A stretch of 21,499 nucleotides of DNA from Deltaproteobacteria bacterium (GTDB lineage: Bacteria > Desulfobacterota > Desulfobacteria > Desulfobacterales > UBA11574). The translations under genes and the position numbers were made by a program. The first letter of the stretch is position 1. Every line of letters begins with the position of its first letter. The notes under the pieces are model-generated. The model saw nothing but the letters and a program-made list of their open reading frames with translations. It did not search any database and had not been told where the DNA came from. The stretch covers positions 1 through 21,499 of the forward strand of contig JAFDCA010000540.1 in the NCBI GenBank assembly GCA_019313025.1, given 5' to 3'. Shown here one piece after another: positions 15,408 to 21,499 of the stretch.

Positions 15408-17186
15408 TTAAGATGATGCTTTCGGCGGCTCTCCCTTCTCGTTCCAACCGCGTTTTTTATAATATTCATCTAGAAGCTGTTCCATTTGACTTTCAGTAAT
15501 TATTTTACCGGTTTCAGGCAAAGCCTCTTGGAAAAATCTCCGTGGGATGCGATCATCTTTCGGAGTGAGACCCTCCCTTAAATTAAACCGTCTGATGTTG
15601 TTAAGGATGTCAGACGCAATGGCTCGCATGCTTTGGATGGTAAGATCCATGCCGGTTGCTGTTTGGATGATACTGGAAAGTTCATCCCACTGATAAAGAT
15701 CTCGATAGAAGCGGCACAGAATCATTGTATCAAAAATAGTCAGGCGGTCCTCCCACTCCGTAAACATCTTTGCTTTTCCATCGATTTTGTCAGGATCAAT
15801 CATTCCACTGAGTTCAGGCTTGTAGAATGTGGCGCGCAGATGACAGGCCCCTCGGGCGGATGAGCCATATGCCAGACCCATCCCTTTCAGCACCCGCGGA
15901 TCATAGCCTGCCGGCTCCAGACCTTTGACATGAATGGCTTGATCTTCCATATCCCACTCTTTGGCCGCAAATTTGATCCCCCGGGCCAGTGTATCGCCGA
16001 TCCCCCGACGTTGGGCGATTTCTTCAAGAAGTCCGGCAACGGCATCGACCTGTCCGTAGTCGATCTTGTAATCGATTTTTCCCTGACGGGAGGCTTCAAT
16101 GGTCAATGCGGCAAGGTTGCCTCCACTGATGGTGTCCATTCCAAGCCGATCACAGATGTCGTTTAAGTATGCAATTTCTTCGATACTGTCGATTTCACAA
16201 AGACCGCCAAAAGCATAAATGGTTTCATATTCCGGCCCCTCTATTTTAAGTCCTTTGTGCCTCCCCTTCCTGATGGTGGAAAGCCGGCCGCAAGCCATGA
16301 AACATTTCAGGCAAGCATGGGGTTGGACCTCGCATCGCTCGTGAAGGGCGACGGCATTGATTTTTTCAGAATGTTCAAATTTTCCCTTTTGCCAGTAACG
16401 GGTGGGAAATCCTCCGGCGCTATTCATAATATCAACCAACATGGGCGTCCCCATGCTTTTGTAGGCTTTTACGCCGGCGTCATCCCTTGATCTCTGCATC
16501 ATGGATTTGGCAGATTCTTTCATCCCATGGATGTTGGCAAATTCTTTTTTTCGGTTTCCCCAAAAAGCGACGGCTTTAATATTTTTAGAACCTGCAACAG
16601 CCCCCACACCGGTTCGACCGGCACTGCGCCAGTAGTCGTTTTCGATGACCGCAAAGCAGACCTTGTTTTCACCGGCCGGTCCGATGCAGACCACACCACA
16701 CTTTTTGGCTTTCGGACGATGCTGCTTGATCCACGCTTTAACACGGTCGTCAGTTTCAAACGTGTCCTTCCCCCAAAGATCTTCAGCAGAATGAAAACAA
16801 ACCGTCTCTTCATTAATCTCTATCCAAATCGGTTTTTTAGCAGCACCGCTAATCATCATGGCATCGAATCCTGAAGCGCTCATGGACTCGGCCACCGTAC
16901 CACCTGAATAAGATTCAGAAAAAAAGCCGGTCTGGGGAGACTTGGTGAAAACACCGTGGCGGCAAGAACCCCAAATCGCACTTCCGGTTAAAGGACCAAT
17001 GGCAAAAATCAAATGGTTTTCAGGGCTCAGGGGATCGATGCCCGGCAGGTTATGATTGAGCAGCAGATAGGCCGCAAGCCCTCTTCCGCCCAAAAAGGTC
17101 TTCAGTATATGATCCTCTATTGTCTCGACAACATAAGCCTCTTTATTCAAATCTATTTTTAGAATTTTATCATAAAATCCGAACAT
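15408..17186 (-). CDS. aor: Aldehyde:ferredoxin oxidoreductase (tungsten-pterin enzyme)
   Basis: 592 residues, the normal length of the AOR family, cytoplasmic. It should oxidise aldehydes to carboxylic acids with ferredoxin, or run the reverse. The N-terminal domain has FLGGRGLAAYLLL and GPLTGS, the pterin-binding start. The [4Fe-4S] cluster ligands are C292, C295, C299 and C491 (compare Cys288, 291, 295 and 494 in the Pyrococcus enzyme). LEPAGYDPR and GSSARGACHLRATF are cofactor-domain motifs. ATG at 17186 has AAGGG 9 nt upstream. It is a single-gene unit with its own promoter, convergent with the glycosyltransferase gene. It shares ferredoxin and the Mo/W-pterin cofactor need with the formate dehydrogenase complex, but lies in a separate transcript. 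Confidence 0.95.
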   Translation of the reverse strand: MFGFYDKILKIDLNKEAYVVETIEDHILKTFLGGRGLAAYLLLNHNLPGIDPLSPENHLIFAIGPLTGSAIWGSCRHGVFTKSPQTGFFSESYSGGTVAESMSASGFDAMMISGAAKKPIWIEINEETVCFHSAEDLWGKDTFETDDRVKAWIKQHRPKAKKCGVVCIGPAGENKVCFAVIENDYWRSAGRTGVGAVAGSKNIKAVAFWGNRKKEFANIHGMKESAKSMMQRSRDDAGVKAYKSMGTPMLVDIMNSAGGFPTRYWQKGKFEHSEKINAVALHERCEVQPHACLKCFMACGRLSTIRKGRHKGLKIEGPEYETIYAFGGLCEIDSIEEIAYLNDICDRLGMDTISGGNLAALTIEASRQGKIDYKIDYGQVDAVAGLLEEIAQRRGIGDTLARGIKFAAKEWDMEDQAIHVKGLEPAGYDPRVLKGMGLAYGSSARGACHLRATFYKPELSGMIDPDKIDGKAKMFTEWEDRLTIFDTMILCRFYRDLYQWDELSSIIQTATGMDLTIQSMRAIASDILNNIRRFNLREGLTPKDDRIPRRFFQEALPETGKIITESQMEQLLDEYYKKRGWNEKGEPPKASS

Positions 17187-17224
17187 GATTTTAAGCCCTT
17201 AATGACGGTTGATAACCTATATGA

Positions 17225-17253
17225 TATATAATATTCTAAAAAATATATATCAA
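17225..17253 (-). promoter_or_regulatory. Promoter of the aldehyde oxidoreductase gene with overlapping dyad
   Basis: TTGATA (17248-17253) and TATATA (17225-17230) are separated by 17 nt on the minus strand, about 39 nt before the start codon. GATATATA (17223-17230) and TATATATC (17244-17251) form an 8-bp inverted repeat that covers the -10 and reaches the -35, a possible operator. Confidence 0.55.
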
Positions 17254-17273
17254 GAACCATTCATAAACCCCTC

Positions 17274-17302
17274 TTGACCTTTGAGGGGCATGTGAATATC
17301 AT
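17274..17302 (+). promoter_or_regulatory. Promoter of the thioesterase/Mth938/flavodoxin operon
   Basis: TTGACC (17274-17279), a 17-nt spacer and TATCAT (17297-17302) give 5/6 matches in both boxes. The expected transcript would begin near 17309, about 130 nt before the first start codon. CCCCTC (17268-17273) and GAGGGG (17283-17288) form a small dyad around the -35. Confidence 0.6.
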
Positions 17303-17314
17303 GTAACTTAACCT

Positions 17315-17398
17315 GAGCGTTTTAAATTTAAAGAAGATAACCTATTTCTTATCTTTAAGGAATTGTCTTGATTTTCATCTTTAACAATTGAAACGCTC
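17315..17398 (+). promoter_or_regulatory. Structured leader with a predicted three-way junction
   Basis: GAGCGTTT (17315-17322) pairs perfectly with AAACGCTC (17391-17398). Inside it, AAGATAA (17334-17340) pairs with TTATCTT (17349-17355), and AATTGT (17361-17366) with ACAATT (17384-17389). The element would begin a few bases after the predicted transcription start and end about 27 nt before the ribosome-binding site. It matches no riboswitch class that I recognise. Confidence 0.45.
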
Positions 17399-17439
17399 CG
17401 TTTAAGTGTATTTATCAAATGATTTAAGGGGCCATTAAG

Positions 17440-17907
17440 ATGCAGAAGCAGAAAAATTCTCGCGGTTGTTTTTTGTGCGGGCTTGAGAATGAATTTTCGC
17501 TGAAAATGAGATGGTATGAAGATCACAAGGCTCGGCAAATACGGTCGACCGTGACGGTTCCCGATCATTTCAACGGATATCCCGGGGTGGTCCATGGTGG
17601 TATTGTTTCGGCAATACTGGATGAAACAGCCGGGCGATCGGTGATGCTGAACTCCGGGGAAGATGCGTTAATGGTTGCCTTGAAACTGGAAGTGACTTTT
17701 CGTCGTCCAACGCCCACAGGGACACCTTTGACGGTCATCGGATGGGTGATCAAACAGACGCCAAGCCGGGCTCAGGTTGCCGGAGAGATCCGTCTAGCTG
17801 ACGGAACCCTCACCGCCGAATGCAAGGCCATCGTCGTCCCACCGCCACCGGAGATACTCGACAAATGGGAAAATGAAACGCCTTATTGGAAGGTATATGA
17901 TGATTGA
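17440..17907 (+). CDS. PaaI-family hotdog-fold acyl-CoA thioesterase
   Basis: 155 residues forming one hotdog domain. The N-terminal GCFLCGLEN (C10, C13) is common in this subgroup. VVHGGIVSAILDETAG (51-65) carries the HGG motif and the acidic residues D61/E62 expected at the active site. LKLEVTFRRPTPTGTPL is the typical strand and loop after it. It should hydrolyse acyl-CoA or aryl-CoA thioesters; the acyl group is not evident. The start is ATG at 17440, with AAGGGG 8 nt upstream. Its last 8 nt overlap the next gene, so translation is probably coupled. A promoter and a folded leader lie upstream. Confidence 0.92.
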   Translation: MQKQKNSRGCFLCGLENEFSLKMRWYEDHKARQIRSTVTVPDHFNGYPGVVHGGIVSAILDETAGRSVMLNSGEDALMVALKLEVTFRRPTPTGTPLTVIGWVIKQTPSRAQVAGEIRLADGTLTAECKAIVVPPPPEILDKWENETPYWKVYDD

Positions 17908-18241
17908 ACATTTCTCCTTTGGAAGCATCATCATCGACGGAATCACCTATACCAATGATATCAAAATTATACAAGGAAAAGTGATTCCTACCTGGTGGCG
18001 CAAGAGTGGTCACCAGGTGAATATTGATGACATCCAGGACATCATCGATGCCAAACCGAGTATTTTGGTGCTGGGCAAAGGCAAACCCGGTTTCATGAAA
18101 TCGACCCCATTGTTGTGTGAATTTCTCAGGAATAGCAATATTGAACTCATCGAAGAGAAGACATCAAAAGCAATAAAAACGTTTAACCGGCTCATAAAAG
18201 ATGGAAAGAATGTTTGTGCCGGGTTTCATTTGTCGTGTTAA
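17900..18241 (+). CDS. Mth938-like domain protein
   Basis: 113 residues covering one Mth938-like domain (a small alpha/beta family of unknown molecular function). Typical features are SFGSIIIDGITYTNDIKI, the WWRKSGHQV stretch, LVLGKGKPG, LIEEKTSKAIKTFNRL and a C-terminal GFHLSC. The start is ATG at 17900, chosen because GGAAGG is 6 nt upstream. The adjacent ATG at 17897 is only 3 nt from it. The gene overlaps the thioesterase by 8 nt and precedes the flavodoxin-like gene by 11 nt, so it belongs to a three-gene operon. No signal peptide or catalytic motif is visible. Confidence 0.88.
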   Translation: MIEHFSFGSIIIDGITYTNDIKIIQGKVIPTWWRKSGHQVNIDDIQDIIDAKPSILVLGKGKPGFMKSTPLLCEFLRNSNIELIEEKTSKAIKTFNRLIKDGKNVCAGFHLSC

Positions 18242-18252
18242 GGAGGCTTTAA

Positions 18253-18735
18253 ATGCAAATTCTGGTTCTTTATTATTCAAAAGGCGGCAACACCAAAAAA
18301 CTGGCGGAAGCCATTGCAAAAGGAGTTGAAAGTGTCCAAGGCGTTGATGCAGTTTTAAAACATACCGATGACGTCACCAAAGAGGATTTTGTATCATCAG
18401 GCGGCGTCATTGCCGGATCTCCCGTCTATTTCGGCATCATGGCGGCCCAGCTCAAAAAAGTCTTCGACGAATTTGTGGGGGTACGTAAAAAGATGGAAGG
18501 AAAGGTCGGCGCCGCCTTTTCCACTTCTGCAGATCCATCCGGCGGTAAAGAAACCACCATGATATCCATTATCCAGGTCATGCTCATTTACGGCATGGTG
18601 ATTGTGGGAGATCCCATGTCCGCCACCGGGCACTTTGGCACGGCCTGTGTCGGCGCACCGGACAGCGGGAGTCTGGAAAACGGAATGAAACTGGGTCAAA
18701 GAGTGGCGGAACTGGCCCAAAAATTGGGTGCTTAA
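18253..18735 (+). CDS. Flavodoxin-like FMN protein (WrbA/NADPH-dependent FMN reductase type)
   Basis: 160 residues with a flavodoxin fold. ILVLYYSKGGNTKKLAEAI (3-21) is the FMN-phosphate loop. GVIAGSPVYFGIMAAQLKKV and GKVGAAFSTSADPSGGKE supply the two further FMN-contacting loops. It has no iron-sulfur or rubredoxin addition. It probably serves as an FMN-dependent electron carrier or quinone reductase in the cytoplasm. TAAGGAGG lies just before the ATG. It is the last gene of the operon with the thioesterase and the Mth938-like gene. Confidence 0.9.
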   Translation: MQILVLYYSKGGNTKKLAEAIAKGVESVQGVDAVLKHTDDVTKEDFVSSGGVIAGSPVYFGIMAAQLKKVFDEFVGVRKKMEGKVGAAFSTSADPSGGKETTMISIIQVMLIYGMVIVGDPMSATGHFGTACVGAPDSGSLENGMKLGQRVAELAQKLGA

Positions 18736-18867
18736 GTTATAGTAAACACGAATTTCAAACAAATATTGCGAATAGATTTATAAATTTTTCCGGTCTGCTA
18801 AAAAGCATTGGTGTGGATTGGAATTTTGGGCTGAGAATATTTTATACCAAAATCAAGGGGTAATAAC

Positions 18868-19266
18868 ATGTATGGAATTTTTCTGAGATGGCTGATCCTG
18901 ACATTTTCAATCATCGCTACGTCATATTTGATTGATGGAATAGAGGTCAGCGGTTTTTTATCCGCATTCTTTGCTGCGGCTATTTTGGGAATACTGAATG
19001 CGTTTTTTCGGCCCATACTGTTAATATTGACCCTGCCGGTGAATATCCTGAGTCTGGGACTTTTTACGTTTGTCATCAATGCCGTTGTCCTCATGATGGT
19101 TTCCGGTATGATCTCCGGTTTTGAGGTTTACGGATTCTGGTCGGCCATGTTTGGATCACTGTTGATCAGTTTGGTCAGCTGGCTTCTGACGTCTTTTATC
19201 AGTGAGCGGGGAACGATTCAATACATCGATTTGAAAAAGGTCGGCGGCAATCGATGGGAAAGGTAA
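18868..19266 (+). CDS. YvlD-type small membrane protein (phage holin family IV/DUF360-like)
   Basis: 132 residues with four hydrophobic helices (about 3-23, 29-50, 53-77 and 83-110), separated by short loops, and a charged C-terminal tail. NAFFRPILLILTLPVNILSLG is the family's hallmark stretch between helices two and three. Despite the 'holin' family name, such proteins are ordinary chromosomal genes in many bacteria and their role is unknown. AAGGGG lies 7 nt before the ATG. It sits 132 nt after the flavodoxin-like gene, so it may or may not share that transcript. Confidence 0.85.
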   Translation: MYGIFLRWLILTFSIIATSYLIDGIEVSGFLSAFFAAAILGILNAFFRPILLILTLPVNILSLGLFTFVINAVVLMMVSGMISGFEVYGFWSAMFGSLLISLVSWLLTSFISERGTIQYIDLKKVGGNRWER

Positions 19267-19380
19267 ATGCGGATGTCTCTTTAAATTATACGATGATATT
19301 TTTATCCCCACAAATTAACAATCTTGCCGAAGCAAAATATTCAAATTTTACATCTTATAATACAAATTCAGCAATTTTAT

Positions 19381-19410
19381 TTGACTCCTTTCGATACAAT
19401 TTAGTATAAA
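19381..19410 (+). promoter_or_regulatory. Candidate promoter upstream of the binding-protein genes
   Basis: TTGACT (19381-19386) and TATAAA (19405-19410) are 18 nt apart, about 160 nt before the first start codon. The rest of the 302-bp gap 19267-19568 is AT-rich and contains no gene that I can support. Confidence 0.45.
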
Positions 19411-19568
19411 AGAACTTAATATAATTCGAATTTTCCTTTCCAACTCGAACTACAGCGACTTTTCATCTTTGAAAAAAAGATAGACCTTATTTCTCATATG
19501 CCGTTTACCTGAGAATTTCAGTATTTTTGTTAAAATCTTTTAAACGAACCGAACAGGAGCTTACGATT

Positions 19569-20690
19569 ATGAGAAAAATCTCCGCTATTTGTATATTGGC
19601 TTTGTTGGGACTATTTTCACATCCTGCAACCGCCGCCGAACCGATTAAAATCGCCGCCATTTTTGCCAAAACCGGTATTGCCGCTGTACAAAATGCCGCC
19701 TACATTCAAATCATAGAATTGGCTGTTGAGGAAATCAACAACCAGGGCGGGGTGCTCGGACGACCGGTTAAACTGATTGTTCTGGACAACAAAAGCACCC
19801 CCATTGGATCGACCCTGGCCGCCAAAGAAGCGGTTAGACTACAGGTAACTGCCGTCATCGGATCCGGTCTGAGTTCTCATTCCCTGGCGGTGGCTCCTAT
19901 CCTGCAGCAGGAAGGAATCCCCATGATAACCCCGGTTTCCACCAACCCGAAAGTAACCCGTATGGGAAATTATATTTTCCGTGTTTGTTTTATCGATTCA
20001 TTTCAAGGAGCTGCCATGGCAAAATTTGCATATGCCGATCTCAAGACTCGAACAGCCGTTGTACTCAGAAATATCGATGAAGCATACTGTGTGACACTTG
20101 GTGAATATTTCATTAGTGAGTTTAAACGATATGGGGGCAAGGTTCTTTTAGATGGAAACTATAGAGGAAAAGCCGTTGATTTTTCCGACCTACTTAAAAA
20201 CGTAAAAATGCTTAAACCCGATGCGGTCTATATTCCGGGATATACGAGAGACAGCGGCCTCATCATCAAGCAAGCGGTATCAATGGGAATAAAAGCAACG
20301 TTTCTTGGAGGTGACGCCTGGGCTGAAATATTCAAATACGCCGGAACAGCCGCTAACGGAAGTTATCATAGCGCACCATGGCATCCTGATGTTCAATTTA
20401 AGACGAGTATTCATCTTAAAAACACATATTACCAGAAATACAAAAAACAGATAATCAATACGTCCCAACCCTTGTCCTATGATGCGACCATCGTAATGGT
20501 CGACGCCATTCGCCGTGCGAACTCCCTCGATAAGGCCAAAATACGCGATGCTCTGGCACAAACAACGGATTTTCAGGGAGCAACCGGAAACATTACTTTT
20601 GATGAATATGGTGATCCTTTGGGTAAAGAGGTGATCATTTTGAAGTTAGAGAATGGACGTCGGGTATATTTCAAGGCGATTAAACCATAA
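19569..20690 (+). CDS. Periplasmic ABC-transporter substrate-binding protein (leucine/amide family)
   Basis: 373 residues. ATG at 19569 has AGGAGC 8 nt upstream and starts a clear signal peptide (MRKISAICILALLGLFSHPATA, cleavage probably near residue 22). There is no lipobox, so the mature protein should be free in the periplasm. The mature part begins PIKIAAIFAKTGIAAVQN and continues with EINNQGGVLGRPVKLIVLDN, the usual start of Leu/Ile/Val- or amide/urea-type binding proteins (type I periplasmic fold). YDATIVMVDAIRRA and FDEYGDP are conserved C-terminal motifs. The ligand cannot be read from sequence. A paralog follows 9 bp later; no permease or ATPase is within the window. Confidence 0.92.
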   Translation: MRKISAICILALLGLFSHPATAAEPIKIAAIFAKTGIAAVQNAAYIQIIELAVEEINNQGGVLGRPVKLIVLDNKSTPIGSTLAAKEAVRLQVTAVIGSGLSSHSLAVAPILQQEGIPMITPVSTNPKVTRMGNYIFRVCFIDSFQGAAMAKFAYADLKTRTAVVLRNIDEAYCVTLGEYFISEFKRYGGKVLLDGNYRGKAVDFSDLLKNVKMLKPDAVYIPGYTRDSGLIIKQAVSMGIKATFLGGDAWAEIFKYAGTAANGSYHSAPWHPDVQFKTSIHLKNTYYQKYKKQIINTSQPLSYDATIVMVDAIRRANSLDKAKIRDALAQTTDFQGATGNITFDEYGDPLGKEVIILKLENGRRVYFKAIKP

Positions 20691-20699
20691 AGAGACGAT

Positions 20700-21499
20700 A
20701 TGATGATTTGCCATATAAAAGAATCCTCCATACATTTAGTGAACCAAACGAGTATATACATTAGAAAGCGCCATTTTATTCCGCTTATTCTATGTATTGT
20801 CTTTTCAATAACACCGGCCTATGGATCTCAAACCATCGATATCGCTGCCATATATGCATTAACGGGAGCTGCAGCTGAAGCCAATGCATATGCACTCAGG
20901 GGGGTCGGTTACGCAGTTGATGAAATCAACCATCAAGGCGGAGTTTTAGGCAAAAAAATAAACCTGTTGGTGTTCGACAACCAAAGCACACCCATCGGCT
21001 CCACCATTGCAGCTAAAAAGGCGGCCGCAGCCAATGTCGTCACCATCGTGGGACCCGACTGGAGCTCTCATGCCATTGCTGTGGCAAGGGTGGCCCAAGA
21101 CCATGGAATCCCCATGATCTCAAGCCTGTCCACCAATCCTGAAGTGACCAAAATTGGAAATTACATTTTCAGAGCATGTTTCACCGATGATTTTCAGGGC
21201 AAAGTCATCGCAAGGTTTGCGCGACAGGATTTAAATGCGGCCACGGCCGTCACTTTCGTGGATGTTACAAGTGATTATAGCCTTAAGCTATCCGAGATAT
21301 TTCGAAAACATTTTGAAAAACTGGGCGGTCGAATTGTTCTTGAATTGGATTACAAACTCAAGCAACAACTGTTAGATAAAGACGTCCAAAAAGCCGTAAA
21401 AACCCATGCCGACGTGATTTTCATCCCCGGCCATGATGAGAGCGGGGCAATTGCCAAACAGCTTCAGGATGCGAAGGCATCTTCAATATTTTTAGGGGG
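20700..21499 (+). CDS. Second ABC-transporter substrate-binding protein, cut by the window end
   Basis: An open frame of 266 codons from ATG 20700 that runs off the window with no stop. After a charged leader of about 25 residues comes a hydrophobic signal segment (HFIPLILCIVFSITPAYG), then IDIAAIYALTGAAAEANAY. It is a clear paralog of the preceding gene: EINHQGGVLGKK, VFDNQSTPIGST and GIPMISSLSTNPEVTKIGNY all align with it. The ribosome-binding site is weak (AGAG). A GTG at 20739 would give a more typical signal-peptide length but has no Shine-Dalgarno. It lies 9 bp after the first binding-protein gene, so the two form a tandem pair in one transcript. Confidence 0.9.
   Translation, partial: MMICHIKESSIHLVNQTSIYIRKRHFIPLILCIVFSITPAYGSQTIDIAAIYALTGAAAEANAYALRGVGYAVDEINHQGGVLGKKINLLVFDNQSTPIGSTIAAKKAAAANVVTIVGPDWSSHAIAVARVAQDHGIPMISSLSTNPEVTKIGNYIFRACFTDDFQGKVIARFARQDLNAATAVTFVDVTSDYSLKLSEIFRKHFEKLGGRIVLELDYKLKQQLLDKDVQKAVKTHADVIFIPGHDESGAIAKQLQDAKASSIFLG

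Noticed and set aside
18868..19266. Phage holin as a sign of a prophage
   Set aside because: The family is widespread on chromosomes, and no other phage gene is present.

Overview
The window looks like chromosomal DNA of an anaerobic Desulfobacterota (sulfate-reducing or syntrophic 'deltaproteobacterial') organism. This rests on the content rather than on a marker gene: a cytoplasmic selenocysteine formate dehydrogenase, HdrA/MvhD/NuoEF-type electron-transfer proteins, a tungsten-type aldehyde:ferredoxin oxidoreductase, a PaaI/Mth938/flavodoxin cluster and periplasmic ABC-type binding proteins. No rRNA, tRNA, insertion sequence, phage or CRISPR array was seen.

Positions 269-9846 (minus strand) hold one long operon. 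In transcription order it encodes: a 127-residue N-terminal HdrA fragment (hdrA-N), NuoE-like and NuoF-like diaphorase subunits, a 1080-residue fusion of a NuoG-type ferredoxin module with one and a half HdrA units, MvhD, an FdhB-like iron-sulfur protein, and formate dehydrogenase FdhA. Three of these genes (hdrA-N, mvhD, fdhA) contain an in-frame TGA that reads as selenocysteine. The protein family continues unbroken on both sides of each TGA, and a hairpin follows it directly. A simple gene caller would split or truncate all three. Together the proteins look like a soluble, probably flavin-bifurcating complex linking formate, NAD(H) and ferredoxin through HdrA. No HdrB or HdrC is present.

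The most unusual point is that the first HdrA unit seems to be split between two genes. The small selenoprotein ends right after its CxxCxxCxxxCP ferredoxin motif. The 1080-residue protein resumes the HdrA sequence at that same point, with a NuoG-type module in place of the missing part. The nuoE and nuoF genes lie between the two pieces.

Positions 9847-12124 are mostly intergenic. They contain a plus-strand membrane-anchored LysM protein, a 143-bp nested inverted repeat, a strong 13-bp hairpin, and a small XRE-type regulator with a near-consensus promoter and an AT-rich direct repeat. Positions 12125-15399 (plus) encode an HDOD protein with a metallo-beta-lactamase-fold hydrolase just downstream, then a GT-B glycosyltransferase. 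Positions 15408-17186 (minus) encode the aldehyde:ferredoxin oxidoreductase.

Positions 17274-18735 (plus) form a small operon: promoter, structured leader, PaaI-like thioesterase, Mth938-like protein and flavodoxin-like protein. A YvlD/holin-IV type membrane protein follows. The window ends with two tandem paralogous leucine/amide-type substrate-binding proteins, the second cut by the window edge.
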